Source: Halobacillus shinanisalinarum
GTDB taxonomy: Bacteria > Bacillota > Bacilli > Bacillales > Halobacillaceae
Length of the DNA stretch: 64,000 nucleotides
Reading direction: 5' to 3'
Assembly (NCBI RefSeq): GCF_022919835.1
Contig: NZ_CP095074.1
Location: 930,001-994,000 of the forward strand
Under the pieces are notes generated by a model, which was not told the DNA's origin, did not search any database, and saw nothing but the letters and a program-made list of their open reading frames with translations. Positions 10,461 through 20,362 of the stretch are shown in pieces; position 1 is the first letter of the stretch; each line of letters begins with the position of its first letter. Both the position numbers and the translations under genes were made by a program.

Positions 10461-10822
10461 TGGTGGAGACGGTGGGAGTCGAACCCACGTCCGGAGATAT
10501 CGGCACTCGGGCTTCTACAAGCGTAGTTGATATACTATATTTCACTGTCTCTTCGGCCTATCAACAGGCTTCCGAGCAGCTAGCCTGATTAGTCTCTTCG
10601 CTTTTCCTCAGGCGGTGGAAAAACGCGTAGCCCGCTTCAGTTTGAGACCCTTCATCTAGCACACGGGCGATGCCAGGAAGGATCAGCTATAGACTACTTA
10701 CGCAGCTACAGCTAGGTTATCGTTAGATTCGCCAGTTATTATAGGCAAATGACGTTTTACGAGTCGTCGCCTCGACTTGCAACCCAAGCTCGACCTATCC
10801 CCGTCGAATCCGTAACGTCCCC
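10461..10822 (-). ncRNA. ssrA: Transfer-messenger RNA (tmRNA)
   Basis: 362-nt tmRNA for trans-translation rescue of stalled ribosomes. The 5' end GGGGACGTTACGG pairs with the 3' end CCGTCTCC, which is followed by ACCA; the T arm GGTTCGACTCC is intact. The tag reading frame is at 10698-10733 and reads GESNDNLAVAA then TAA, giving (A)GESNDNLAVAA with the non-templated alanine. The AVAA end is of the kind recognised by ClpXP. smpB lies immediately upstream on the same strand. Confidence 0.95.
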
Positions 10823-10879
10823 GTTAGGATTAAGGATAGTGCATCAAGCTTTTTTATTCATTTCTAATGCGACATAGTC

Positions 10880-10907
10880 ATTATATCAAAATAGCCATAA
10901 AAGTCAA
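10880..10907 (-). promoter_or_regulatory. SigA promoter of ssrA
   Basis: -35 TTGACT (10902-10907) and a perfect -10 TATAAT (10880-10885) with a 16-base spacer, between smpB and ssrA. The tmRNA is therefore not solely dependent on smpB transcription. Confidence 0.8.
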
Positions 10908-10912
10908 GTCAC

Positions 10913-11377
10913 TTATTTTAAACTCTCTTTTATCGCACGGTCAATTTCGCGGTTGACCTGCTTACGCTTAAGGTCTTCCCGTTTATCATATTTCTTCTTC
11001 CCTCTTCCAAGACCGATTAGTACCTTGGCTACACCGTTTTTAATATAAATCTTAAGCGGTACAAGAGAAAATCCTTTTTGCTGAGTTTGCCCAATCAGCT
11101 GATTGATTTGTTTGCGGTGAAGCAGCAGCTTACGGCTTCTTGTAGGATCGTGGTTATAGATATTTCCTTGTTCATAGGGGGAGATATGCAAATTGTGCAA
11201 GTAAATTTCCCCGTTTCGAATTCGCGCAAAGCTATCCTTTAAATTGACCCGACTTGCCCGGATTGATTTGATTTCAGTTCCTTGTAGTACGATTCCCGCT
11301 TCATACGTTTCTTCTATAAAAAAGTCATGACCTGCTTTTTTATTTTGTGCGATCGTTTTCCCGTTTCCTCTTGGCAT
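10913..11377 (-). CDS. smpB: SsrA-binding protein SmpB
   Basis: 154-residue partner of tmRNA. It has the conserved start ([29 protein letters not shown]), the core ([11 protein letters not shown]) and the basic C-terminal tail that enters the mRNA channel. ATG 11377 follows GAGGAGG; the in-frame codons further upstream add an unrelated stretch. It lies next to ssrA, as in Bacillus. Confidence 0.95.
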   Translation of the reverse strand: MPRGNGKTIAQNKKAGHDFFIEETYEAGIVLQGTEIKSIRASRVNLKDSFARIRNGEIYLHNLHISPYEQGNIYNHDPTRSRKLLLHRKQINQLIGQTQQKGFSLVPLKIYIKNGVAKVLIGLGRGKKKYDKREDLKRKQVNREIDRAIKESLK

Positions 11378-11536
11378 AGCGGTTCCTCCTCTATTACGTG
11401 AATTTAATTGTACCAAATATACGTTGTCTTTCCAATTTGAAGTCAATAAGGTCAAGGAAGTAAACAATCTCAGTGGACACTGCAAGTTTAAAATGAGATT
11501 ATGTTCTTACAAATGTCAGCAAAGGGAGTTAAGCAT

Positions 11537-12400
11537 ATGGAACCACAAGTTATGGATGTGAAAAAATTAACCCTCCAAGATCTTACTGCATTTGAGCAAA
11601 TGAATACTGGGATTGATGATGACTATATTATTCGAATTTATGACCGGTTAATAGCCTCAAATACTCAAGAGTTATTCGGGTTATTTCAAGATACAAAGCT
11701 GGTATCTATTGGAGGGTACAGCTTATTTGGCAATAAAAAATTCGCAATGATTGGACGATTGAGAAGTGATCGCAGGTATCAATCCAGAGGGTATTCCACA
11801 GAGCTTCTCATTCAAGTAATGGAGGAACTCAACTCCTTATCCCATGTTAAATGGATTGGAGCGAATACGCATGTCCATAATCTTCCGACTCGCAGGGTTC
11901 TTGAGAAGATAGGCTTAAAATCTGGTCCGATCATCCATTACTTGACACTGACAGCCCCCGATCTTTTAAAAGAACATATGCCTGGGCCTGTATGGGAAGA
12001 AGTGCACGATGTGACTCAAAAGCGTTCGCTTTTACTCAATCTTTCAGATAATGAGCTCGGATTATTCCCATATGAATGCTATTACTCTTTTCCATATGAC
12101 AAGGCCTTTTTTACGGATGGATACTTAGAGGATGCAAGTATGTACGTGAATCCTGGTCAAACCAGGGTTGTTTTGATAAAGAATGATCAGAAAAAGTACC
12201 AGTATTCTCACATAAAATATTTCTGGAATGATCATTATGAGCAGCCAGGTTTGTTTGAGACCATTCTTGATCATTGGCGAAAAAATCCTGACAATTATGG
12301 CTGTTGGATTGACTTCTCTAATCAAGGGTTCAAGAACATCCCTGACTTGGCACCATATGAAGTTCAAGATCCTTGGACCCTTTATGGCACATGGAAATAA
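11537..12400 (+). CDS. GNAT-type N-acetyltransferase
   Basis: 287-residue protein with an N-terminal GNAT acetyltransferase domain: the acetyl-CoA loop is visible in RSDRRYQSRGYSTELLIQV (around residues 78-96), followed by helix VLEKIGLK. The C-terminal half is unassigned. Substrate unknown. ATG 11537 follows AAGGGAG at 8 bases; the upstream in-frame ATGs lack a ribosome site. It is convergent with rnr. Confidence 0.7.
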   Translation: MEPQVMDVKKLTLQDLTAFEQMNTGIDDDYIIRIYDRLIASNTQELFGLFQDTKLVSIGGYSLFGNKKFAMIGRLRSDRRYQSRGYSTELLIQVMEELNSLSHVKWIGANTHVHNLPTRRVLEKIGLKSGPIIHYLTLTAPDLLKEHMPGPVWEEVHDVTQKRSLLLNLSDNELGLFPYECYYSFPYDKAFFTDGYLEDASMYVNPGQTRVVLIKNDQKKYQYSHIKYFWNDHYEQPGLFETILDHWRKNPDNYGCWIDFSNQGFKNIPDLAPYEVQDPWTLYGTWK

Positions 12401-12403
12401 CTA

Positions 12404-12432
12404 ACGCGCGGGAGGTAATTCCGCGCGTTTTT
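12404..12432 (+). terminator. Intrinsic terminator after the acetyltransferase
   Basis: Stem ACGCGCGG / CCGCGCGT with a T5 run on the plus strand; it sits between convergent genes and may also weakly stop rnr. Confidence 0.85.
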
Positions 12433-12436
12433 CTTC

Positions 12437-14725
12437 TTACTTTTTCTTCTTGCGGCCTTTTTTTGGCACTCCTTTGTTGCGAAAGAATGGCTTGTTCCCT
12501 TTTTGTTTATTCTTTTTCTTATTTTTTTTCTTATCAGGTGCTTCTGTCTGTATTTGCTTAGGACGAGCTTTACGTTCTCGTTCTTTTCTTGGCTTCATTC
12601 CAACTACTTCAAAGTCTACTACCCGCTCATCCAAGTTTACATTAACGACTTTTATTCTAATTTCATCACCAATTCTGAAGATGTTGCCCGTCCGTTCCCC
12701 AATCATAGCAAATTGTTTCTCTTGGAAGTTATAATAGTCATCTGTCAGCGTACTTACATGGACGAGTCCCTCAACTGTATTCGGCAGTTCCACAAATAAT
12801 CCAAAGCTCGTCACTGAGCTAACTACACCATCAAACTCTTCACCTATCTTATCTTCCATATATTCGGCCTTTTTCAGGTCATCTGTTTCACGTTCAGCAT
12901 CTACTGCGGCTCTTTCCATCTCTGAAGAATGTTTGGCTATTTCAGGCAGCTGATCCTTCCAATGCTTTCGAGTTTTATAATCCAGTCGGTCTTCCACCAG
13001 ATAGGTACGAATTAAACGGTGTACAATTAAGTCAGGGTAACGACGGATCGGTGAAGTGAAATGAGTATAGAACTCCGTTGATAAGCCGAAGTGACCGAGA
13101 CTTTGCGGATCGTATTTTGCTTGTTGCATAGAGCGAAGCATGAGTTTTGAAATAATCATTTCCTCATGCGTCTCTTTTACTTCTTCAAGCACCTTTTGTA
13201 GTGCTTGGGGATGAATATTATCAGCAGTCCCCTTCACAGCAAAACCTAAATTAGCTACAAATTCAAAGAAATTTTGTAGTTTTGACTCGTCTGGATCTTC
13301 GTGAACACGATGGATAAACGGCACGTCCATCCAGTGGAAGTGCTCAGCGACAGTTTCGTTGGCTGCCAGCATGAACTCTTCGATTAGGCGTTCTGCTACC
13401 GATCGCTCACGCAGTTTGACATCTACAGCTTTACCCTCTTCATCTACAATAACGCCAGCTTCTTTAAAGTCAAAATCAATTGCCCCGCGGCCGAAACGTT
13501 TGTTACGAAGGATCGCTGCCAATCCTTCCATCTCACGGAACATGGGTACAAGATCTTTATACCGCTCAATTAATGCTTCGTCATTATCTTCTAAAATCGA
13601 ATTAACATCCCTATATGTCATTCGTTCATTCGTTTTAATTACACTTTGAAAAATTTCATGACCTACGACGTCCCCGCGGTCGTTGATTTCCATCTCACAC
13701 GACAGAGTTAGACGATCTACTTGCGGGTTCAGTGAACAAATTCCGTTTGATAACCGATGCGGAATCATTGGAATAACCCGATCAACTAAATAGACACTTG
13801 TTGCGCGCTCGCGAGCTTCCTTATCAATCGGGGAATTTCCCTCGACATAGTAGGTAACATCGGCAATGTGTACCCCTAATTTATAATTTCCATTATCAAG
13901 CTGTTTTACAGTTACAGCATCATCTAAGTCTTTGGCGTCAGCCCCATCGATCGTGACGATCATTTCATCACGGAGATCCCGGCGGTTCTTAATTTCATCC
14001 TCTGAAATTTGATCTGGTGCTTCCCCTGCCTGTTCAAGTACTTCCCCAGGAAATTCTGTTTTAATTCCGTGTTTATGAATAATCGAAATAATGTCAATTC
14101 CCGGATCATTTTTATGACCAAGAATTTCAACGATTTCCCCTTCTGCACTCATTCGCTCTTCAGGGAACTTGGTAATCGATGCAATAACCTTATGCCCATC
14201 TGCTGCCCCATTTGTTTGTCCTTTTGGAATGAATATATCATTTGGAATACGTTTATCATCCGCAACGACAAAGCCAAAATTCCGGCTTGATTCATACGTC
14301 CCTACGACTCGTGTGGTCGCACGTTCAACAATTCGAATCACTGTTCCCTCAGGGCGCTGTCCGTTTTCATCTCGCTTTTCTACCCGGACGAGAACTTTAT
14401 CGTTGTTCATGGCTGAATGTAAATCAGAGTGATGTATGTACACATCATCCTTGTCATCATCCTCAGGGATTAAGAACGCAAACCCCTTCGCATGCATTTG
14501 AATTTTGCCGCGTATGAGGTTCATTTTTTCAGGCAGCCCAAAACGATTCTTTCTCGTTCGGACAAGTTCCCCTTCTTCCTCAAGAGAATTTAAAGCTTTC
14601 ATAAGATCTTTAAATTCATTTGTATCCGTAAGTTCCAGGGCATCCTCTAGCTCCTGCACAGATAACGGCTTTGAGGCCGTTTCGTTAAAATATTCACGTA
14701 TCTGTTGTTTTAGTTCTGTATTCAT
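12437..14725 (-). CDS. rnr: Ribonuclease R
   Basis: Processive 3'-5' exoribonuclease of the RNB family, 762 residues. Order: N-terminal winged helix (1-60), cold-shock domains (70-230), RNB core with catalytic aspartates in [12 protein letters not shown] (260-271), S1 domain (about 630-715) and a lysine/arginine-rich tail (720-762). ATG 14725 follows GGAGG. The order est-rnr with smpB and ssrA nearby matches Bacillus; RNase R also degrades the defective mRNAs in trans-translation. Confidence 0.95.
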   Translation of the reverse strand: MNTELKQQIREYFNETASKPLSVQELEDALELTDTNEFKDLMKALNSLEEEGELVRTRKNRFGLPEKMNLIRGKIQMHAKGFAFLIPEDDDKDDVYIHHSDLHSAMNNDKVLVRVEKRDENGQRPEGTVIRIVERATTRVVGTYESSRNFGFVVADDKRIPNDIFIPKGQTNGAADGHKVIASITKFPEERMSAEGEIVEILGHKNDPGIDIISIIHKHGIKTEFPGEVLEQAGEAPDQISEDEIKNRRDLRDEMIVTIDGADAKDLDDAVTVKQLDNGNYKLGVHIADVTYYVEGNSPIDKEARERATSVYLVDRVIPMIPHRLSNGICSLNPQVDRLTLSCEMEINDRGDVVGHEIFQSVIKTNERMTYRDVNSILEDNDEALIERYKDLVPMFREMEGLAAILRNKRFGRGAIDFDFKEAGVIVDEEGKAVDVKLRERSVAERLIEEFMLAANETVAEHFHWMDVPFIHRVHEDPDESKLQNFFEFVANLGFAVKGTADNIHPQALQKVLEEVKETHEEMIISKLMLRSMQQAKYDPQSLGHFGLSTEFYTHFTSPIRRYPDLIVHRLIRTYLVEDRLDYKTRKHWKDQLPEIAKHSSEMERAAVDAERETDDLKKAEYMEDKIGEEFDGVVSSVTSFGLFVELPNTVEGLVHVSTLTDDYYNFQEKQFAMIGERTGNIFRIGDEIRIKVVNVNLDERVVDFEVVGMKPRKERERKARPKQIQTEAPDKKKNKKKNKQKGNKPFFRNKGVPKKGRKKKK

Positions 14726-14764
14726 TTGCCTTACCTCCTTCAAGTAAAGCACAAGACTCAAGGC

Positions 14765-15508
14765 TTAGGACCAATCAAGGGATTCGAGAAAAGCGAGGAT
14801 GTCCTCGTGAAGCTGTTCTTTTTCCTTATCCATTGTGATCACGTGGCCAGAGTTTTTGTACCATTTGATATCTTTCTGATCGGACTCAATTTGCTCATAA
14901 ATATAACTCGCACTTTCCGTGTTAATCATTTCATCTTGTTCTGCCTGAACGACGAAAGCAGGCGTGTAAATTTGATCGACTTCATCATGAACGGTTGTAA
15001 TAAATTCACCAAGCTGCTTAAACATACCTTCTGATTCATTTAATAATTGTTGTACTTCCTTTTCTATCGTCTCTTTATCTTTACCTTCAAGCTGCTTGTA
15101 TTGTTTAGCTTTGAATTGAAAACCTTGTGTCAATTGTGTTTCATTATCAAAAAACATCGGGGCACACATCGTCACAATACCCTTAATTGCCTCTGAGTAT
15201 GCAAGTTTCAGTCCAAGAACCCCACCGAGCGAGAGTCCGGCTACTGCAATTTTTTCATAGCCCAGCTCACGTAAGTGATTGATCGCTTCTTGAACATCTG
15301 CCCACCATTGTTCAGGTGTTACATCGATCAATGCTTCGAGTTCTTTTCCATGGCCGCGATAAATCGGAGCATGGCTCGTATACCCTTGCTTTTGTAGAAA
15401 GCGGCCTAACATACGAACATCCGCAGAATGTCCTGTAAAACCGTGGAGCAAGAGTACCGCCCGCTCTCCTCCTTCAAATGTGAATGGTTCTGGTTGTTTT
15501 ATTTTCAT
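14765..15508 (-). CDS. est: Carboxylesterase (Est/YvaK type)
   Basis: 247-residue alpha/beta hydrolase. Nucleophile Ser93 lies in GLSLGG (91-96), the oxyanion region is LLLHGFTG (19-26), and the C-terminal SGHVITMD supplies the histidine. It resembles the Geobacillus Est30 / B. subtilis YvaK monoacylglycerol-type carboxylesterases; the natural substrate is not known. The ATG at 15508 follows AAGGAGAG. It lies between secG and rnr. Confidence 0.9.
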   Translation of the reverse strand: MKIKQPEPFTFEGGERAVLLLHGFTGHSADVRMLGRFLQKQGYTSHAPIYRGHGKELEALIDVTPEQWWADVQEAINHLRELGYEKIAVAGLSLGGVLGLKLAYSEAIKGIVTMCAPMFFDNETQLTQGFQFKAKQYKQLEGKDKETIEKEVQQLLNESEGMFKQLGEFITTVHDEVDQIYTPAFVVQAEQDEMINTESASYIYEQIESDQKDIKWYKNSGHVITMDKEKEQLHEDILAFLESLDWS

Positions 15509-15625
15509 ATATTTTTGCTCTCCTTACTTCAACTATTTCCATATTTAAAAAATTCATTCTTCATTTGCAATGTTTCTATCTTACCAAATTCAGTCATAAA
15601 TCACATTAAATCCTGTTTTCCCATA

Positions 15626-15657
15626 ACAAAAGCCGCGCTTGTCCTTACAGCACGGCT
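15626..15657 (-). terminator. Intrinsic terminator after secG
   Basis: Stem AGCCGTGCT / AGCGCGGCT followed by TTTTGTT on the minus strand. Confidence 0.7.
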
Positions 15658-15676
15658 CCCTTAATCATTATCGAAT

Positions 15677-15910
15677 TTATCCTAAAATGTAGGTGGCTAA
15701 GAATGCAAGTACAAAGAAAAGTACTCCCGTTATGACTGTTGCCCGATGTAGAACGGCATCGATACCGCGGGCTTTTTGCTTACCAAACAACTGCTCAGCT
15801 CCTCCAGAGATCGCTCCAGATAAACCAGCACTTTTCCCTGATTGTAATAGCACAAGAACAATTAGTGCAATCGTATCAATGGCTAGTAAAGTAATTGCAA
15901 GTGTTTCCAT
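15677..15910 (-). CDS. secG: Preprotein translocase subunit SecG
   Basis: 77-residue membrane subunit of SecYEG. Two transmembrane segments (around 3-22 and 54-75) flank the conserved cytosolic loop ([23 protein letters not shown]). ATG 15910 follows GGAGGTG; longer in-frame starts add non-conserved residues. In Bacillus it also precedes est and rnr. Confidence 0.95.
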   Translation of the reverse strand: METLAITLLAIDTIALIVLVLLQSGKSAGLSGAISGGAEQLFGKQKARGIDAVLHRATVITGVLFFVLAFLATYILG

Positions 15911-15999
15911 GATGTGCCAACACCTCCTAAAGACGTACAGATAACTATTCTTAAATGTAGCATAAAAGGTCCCATTCAGCAAGATAATTCAAACCAATT

Positions 16000-16301
16000 T
16001 AAGAGGATGTTCAAAAAGTCACCAAATAATAAAAGAATACTTCCATCAGTGGGGTTTTCAGTGATGGTTCGTTGAGGCCTACAGGACGTGGCGACCTTAG
16101 TCTGTGTTCCTTAAAATCGGAAATTTGCTGACTGTTCATGCGGGATAAACGGCGCATTTCTCCGTGCTCGGTTCTCCCGGTCCTCACGTAGGAAAGTCAT
16201 ACGCGGTGGTCCTTAAAACTTTCGCGCCTCGAACATCTTGCGACACACAGTACCGTGCCAGTGTCGACGTTTTCATTCGCAACTTTTTGAACACATACTT
16301 A
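16000..16301. mobile_element. MITE-like element, long copy
   Basis: Non-coding ~300-bp element with imperfect terminal inverted repeats: left AGAGGATGTTCAAAAAGT, right (inverted) AGTATGTGTTCAAAAAGT, 3 mismatches. A TA dinucleotide flanks each end. The same ends and much of the interior recur inverted at 31820-32005; this copy has about 115 extra internal bases. TA duplication is typical of IS630/Tc1-mariner elements, so this may be a non-autonomous derivative. No transposase is present. Confidence 0.7.
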
Positions 16302-16410
16302 AAACCTTAATAATAGGAAGATCTTAAAATGCTGTTCGTCTATACTTCTAATTAAATGGTGGTTTATGACTCATAATTGATTGAATTTGAATTATTATGG
16401 TTGTTAATGA
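16302..16410. other. Intergenic upstream of the fru promoter
   Basis: AT-rich, with imperfect TTGATT/AATCA-like half repeats (16375-16415) that could hold FruR operators; I cannot define them. Confidence 0.35.
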
Positions 16411-16439
16411 TTGATTTCTGTAAGGGCTTACTTTACAAT
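16411..16439 (+). promoter_or_regulatory. SigA promoter of the fru-pts operon with cre-like site
   Basis: -35 TTGATT (16411-16416) and -10 TACAAT (16434-16439) with a 17-base spacer. Between them TGTAAGGGCTTACT (16419-16432) is near-palindromic and one or two bases from cre. Confidence 0.7.
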
Positions 16440-16474
16440 AGAGTTAAAAGCGCTAGGAAAGGAGGAGAAAATGG

Positions 16475-17224
16475 TTGTTAACTCCCGAACGACATCGATT
16501 AATACTCGAAATGGTACATGCTCATCATACAGTGAAAATAAGGCAACTTGTTGAACGCACAACTTCTTCCGAATCAACAATCAGACGTGATTTGGATCAG
16601 TTAGAACAATTAGGGAAACTTAAACGGGTACATGGCGGTGCTTCCATAAGACAGAGAACAAGCGAAGAACCTAGTATGGGCGAGAAAACAACAAAGCATC
16701 AACAGGAAAAGGCCATGATTGCAAGCTTAGCCTCGTCTCTTGTTAGGCAAGGGGACTGCATTTTCATCGATGCCGGCTCAACAACTTATGAAATGATCTC
16801 ATATTTATCCGGCAAAGATATCACGGTCGTAACGAATGGTCTAACTCATTTAGATGCACTGACAGATTACTCCATTGATACGTATGTGCTCGGAGGCTAT
16901 GTCAAACAAAGGACGAGGGCTGTTGTTGGTACAGGTGCCCTTAAAAACTTAGAACAATACCGATTCGACCAGTGCTTTCTAGGAGTGAACGGCATTACCC
17001 TTGAAGATGGCTTTACAACACCAGATCCGGAAGAAGCTGCGATTAAGAGCATGGCCTTATCCCTTTCTCAAAAAAGGTTTGTTCTTGCTGACCATTCTAA
17101 ATTCGAGGAAGTAGCGTTTTCAAAAATTGCCGAATTAGAAGAAGCCAATATTATTACTAATTATCAAGGGCTTTTATATACATCTTACAATGAAAAAACT
17201 AGCTTAAAGGTTGTGACAACATGA
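16475..17224 (+). CDS. fruR: DeoR-family fructose operon repressor
   Basis: 249-residue DeoR regulator: HTH at about 20-42 (TSSESTIRRDLDQLEQLG) and a sugar-phosphate sensing C-terminal domain with DAGSTT and VTNG motifs. The start is TTG at 16475, 9 bases after GGAGG, which gives the family N-terminus MLTPERH; a nearby ATG at 16471 is out of frame. It overlaps fruK by 4 bases and is likely released by fructose-1-phosphate. Confidence 0.9.
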   Translation: MLTPERHRLILEMVHAHHTVKIRQLVERTTSSESTIRRDLDQLEQLGKLKRVHGGASIRQRTSEEPSMGEKTTKHQQEKAMIASLASSLVRQGDCIFIDAGSTTYEMISYLSGKDITVVTNGLTHLDALTDYSIDTYVLGGYVKQRTRAVVGTGALKNLEQYRFDQCFLGVNGITLEDGFTTPDPEEAAIKSMALSLSQKRFVLADHSKFEEVAFSKIAELEEANIITNYQGLLYTSYNEKTSLKVVTT

Positions 17225-18162
17225 TCTACACTTGTACACTGAACCCTTCCATTGACTATGTCATGCACGTGGATGACTTCAATTTAGGTGAACTGAATCG
17301 TGCAGATAGGACCTTATATTACCCTGGGGGGAAAGGAATTAACGTTTCTCGAGTCATGGCAAGACTTACCGTTCAATCCGTTGCCCTAGGCTACCTCGGT
17401 AATTTTACAGGTCAATTCATTACCAACTTTTTAGATGAAGAAGGGGTAAAGCACAGCTTCGTTGACACAGGTCAATATACACGGATCAATGTAAAACTAA
17501 AGGGTGACAAGGAATCTGAAATAAACGGTCCCGGTCCAAAAGTATCAAGAAGTCAACTTGATGAATTACTTACACAAATCAAACAACTTAAAACCGATGA
17601 TATTCTCATCCTGGCTGGAAATGTTCCCTCATCTTTACCAAAAGATTTCTATTTAAAAATAGCCGACTTATGCATAGCAAACGGAATTTCACTTGTCGTA
17701 GACACTTCAGGTCAAGCTTTAACACAGCTTATCGGAAAATCGATATTCTTACTAAAACCAAACAATCATGAGCTTGGTGAGCTGTTTAATACAACAATCA
17801 CAACAAAAGAAGCAGCAGCCCATTATGCCCAAAAGCTTGTTCAACAGGGGGCCAAGCATGTCATCGTCTCGATGGGCGGTGAAGGAGCGATTTATGTAAA
17901 CGAACATCAGCAATTGTTTGCAACTGCCCCTCAAGGTGAGGTTAGAAATTCAGTAGGAGCAGGTGATTCTGTTGTCGCAGGTTTCATTTCCGCGCTTACT
18001 TTAAACAAACAGCTGGAAGAAGCGTTTAGATACGGAGTTGCTGCGGGAAGTGCCACGGCTTTTCAGGATGATTTATGCCAGCAATCGGACGTAGATGAAC
18101 TGGTTAACCGCATTACAATTACTCCACTATTCAAGGAGGGAAAAGTCAATGAAAATTACTGA
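17221..18162 (+). CDS. fruK: 1-Phosphofructokinase
   Basis: PfkB-family kinase, fructose-1-phosphate + ATP to fructose-1,6-bisphosphate. In the 313 residues GGKGINVSR (36-44) binds sugar and GAGDS (246-250) is the catalytic signature. The ATGA overlap with fruR and 14-base overlap with fruA show translational coupling. Confidence 0.95.
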   Translation: MIYTCTLNPSIDYVMHVDDFNLGELNRADRTLYYPGGKGINVSRVMARLTVQSVALGYLGNFTGQFITNFLDEEGVKHSFVDTGQYTRINVKLKGDKESEINGPGPKVSRSQLDELLTQIKQLKTDDILILAGNVPSSLPKDFYLKIADLCIANGISLVVDTSGQALTQLIGKSIFLLKPNNHELGELFNTTITTKEAAAHYAQKLVQQGAKHVIVSMGGEGAIYVNEHQQLFATAPQGEVRNSVGAGDSVVAGFISALTLNKQLEEAFRYGVAAGSATAFQDDLCQQSDVDELVNRITITPLFKEGKVNENY

Positions 18163-20034
18163 TCTATTAACAACGAATACGATCGTTTTGAACATGAGTG
18201 CTTCTTCAAAGCCAGAGGCGATTGATGAGTTGATCGGTAAATTAGATGAAGCAGGGAAGCTTTCTGACAGGGATGAGTACAAGAAAGCGATTGAAGCACG
18301 CGAACAACAAAGTACAACGGGCATTGGTGAAGGGATTGCTATCCCTCACGCAAAAACTTCTGCAGTTGCAGAGCCAGCCATCGCCTTCGGTCGTTCACAG
18401 GAAGGACTTGATTATGAATCCTTAGACGGACAGCCAACGAACCTCTTTTTCATGATCGCTGCATCAGAAGGAGCAAACCAAACGCACTTAGAAACACTCT
18501 CACGGTTGTCCTCCTTCTTAATGGATAAAAACTTCCGTGCTAAACTGGAAACGGCTAAAACGGAAAGTGATGTTATTGAAGCAATTAACGAAAAAGAAGC
18601 AGAAGATGAGGAGGACGAGGAAACTAGTTCTCCAAGCGGTAAAATCCTTGCCATAACCGCTTGCCCTACTGGGATCGCGCATACGTATATGGCGGCAGAT
18701 AAATTAAAGGATACGGCAAAAGAAATGGGGGTAGATATTAAAGTTCAGACGAATGGCTCAAGTGGTATAAAAAATCGTCTAACTGAAGAAGATATTGCCC
18801 AAGCTGATGCGATTATCGTAGCAGCTGATACGAAAGTGGAAATGAATGTTTTTGACGGAAAACCTGTTATTGAAGTTCCTGTCGCCAAAGCCATTCATGA
18901 ACCAAAAGAATTAATAAACAAAGCCACAAATAAGGATGCGCCAATCTATAAGGGAGATGGAAGCAACTCAGATTCTTCTGGTAGTAAAAATGAGCGTACA
19001 GGTTTTTACAAGCACCTGATGAATGGTGTCTCCAACATGCTGCCATTCGTTGTTGGCGGCGGCATCTTAATTGCGATTTCCTTCTTCTTTGGGATTAACT
19101 CTGCCGATCCTTCGAGTGATCAATACAACCGCTTTGCCGAGATGTTAAATACCATCGGCAGCGGAAATGCTATGTTCCTGCTTGTCCCTGTATTAGCAGG
19201 TTTTATCGCGTCCAGTATTGCTGACCGTCCCGGTTTTGCTCCTGGTATGGTCGGTGGTTTAATTGCGATTACGTCAGGTACAGACGGCACAGGATCCGGA
19301 TTTTTGGGAGGCTTAATCGCTGGTTTCCTAGCGGGTTACCTCACAGTTGGAATTAAGAAAATGCTTGACGGTCTGCCAAATGTTCTCGATGGTTTGAAAA
19401 CAGTTCTCTTTTATCCAGTCTTATCTATCTTTGGTACCGGAATGATTATATTACTGATCAATCCTCCTTTGACTAGCATTTATACTGGGCTGCTTAGCTG
19501 GCTAGAGGGTCTGGGAGGCGCGAATATCGCACTAGTTGGCCTGATTATTGGTGGTATGATGTCTATAGACATGGGCGGTCCTATCAATAAAGCTGCTTAT
19601 ACCTTTGGGTTAGCAACACTTGATGCTGGAAACTACGAAATCATAGCCATGGCAATGGCCGGGGAATGGTTCCTCCATTAGCTATGGCACTATCTACAAC
19701 TCTTTTCAAAAATAAATATACAGAACAAGAACGAGAAACAGGTAAAACTGCTTACGCCCTTGGAGCCTTTTTCATTACAGAAGGTGCCATTCCTTTTGCC
19801 GCTGCTGACCCAGTCAGAGTCATCCCATCCATGGTCGTTGGCTCTTCATTGACTGGTTTGTTGACAGGGTTATTCAGCATTAGCCTCACTGCACCGCACG
19901 GGGGTATCGTTGTAATTGGATTAGTTCAAGGCGGCTTGATCCAAGCATTGCTATACATTCTAGCCATCGTAATTGGCTCGATTGTAGCTGCAATTATTGT
20001 AGGATTCTTGAAAAAGGACCTAAGAAAAGCTTAA
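18149..20034 (+). CDS. fruA: PTS fructose transporter subunit EIIABC (frameshifted in this sequence)
   Basis: Takes up fructose and releases fructose-1-phosphate. Order: EIIA with His67 (IAIPHAK), acidic linker (150-162), EIIB with Cys172 (ITACPTGIAHT), and EIIC with about eight or nine membrane helices. The frame breaks at 19661-19664, where GGGG needs a fifth G; the second frame then continues through the last ~120 residues to 20034. Restored length about 628, normal for FruA. The ATG at 18149 follows GGAGGG. The break is likely a sequencing error, since fruK and ptsHI around it are intact. Confidence 0.88.
19661..19664 (+). other. Frameshift point in fruA: G run one base short
   Basis: The sequence reads GCCGGGGAATGGTT; an added G gives ...AMAGGMVPPLAM, the conserved EIIC sequence. 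Confidence 0.85.
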
Positions 20035-20091
20035 AATAGTATAGTTAGGGTATCTTTGCACGAAGCACCTATTTATCAAGGAGGAATGATC

Positions 20092-20358
20092 ATGGTCGAA
20101 AAAACATTTAATATTACATCAGCAGACGGAGTTCACGCTCGTCCGGCAACAGTCCTTGTACAAAATGCAGGAAAGTACGAGTCTGATATAAATCTTCATT
20201 ACAAGGAGAAGTCCGTAAACTTGAAATCCATTATGGGCATTATGAGCCTTGGCATCCCGTCTGGTGCTGAAGTTAAACTTACAGCTGAAGGCAGTGACGA
20301 GCAAGAAGCCATCGATCACTTGGCAAGCACAATGAAGAATGAAGGCTTGGGGGAATAA
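20092..20358 (+). CDS. ptsH: Phosphocarrier protein HPr
   Basis: 88-residue HPr. His15 (DGVHARPA) takes phosphate from EI, and Ser46 (LKSIMGIMS) is the HPr kinase site used for CcpA signalling. ATG 20092 follows AAGGAGG at 7 bases; the in-frame ATG 6 bases earlier is too close. It lies 57 bases after fruA and 4 bases before ptsI. Its place in a fructose operon rather than next to ptsG is unusual for Bacillus. Confidence 0.97.
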   Translation: MVEKTFNITSADGVHARPATVLVQNAGKYESDINLHYKEKSVNLKSIMGIMSLGIPSGAEVKLTAEGSDEQEAIDHLASTMKNEGLGE

Positions 20359-20362
20359 TTGT

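Noticed and set aside
13359..14517. Several plus-strand ORFs of 60-100 codons
   Set aside because: Antisense to rnr, whose frame is intact with catalytic motifs; no ribosome sites.
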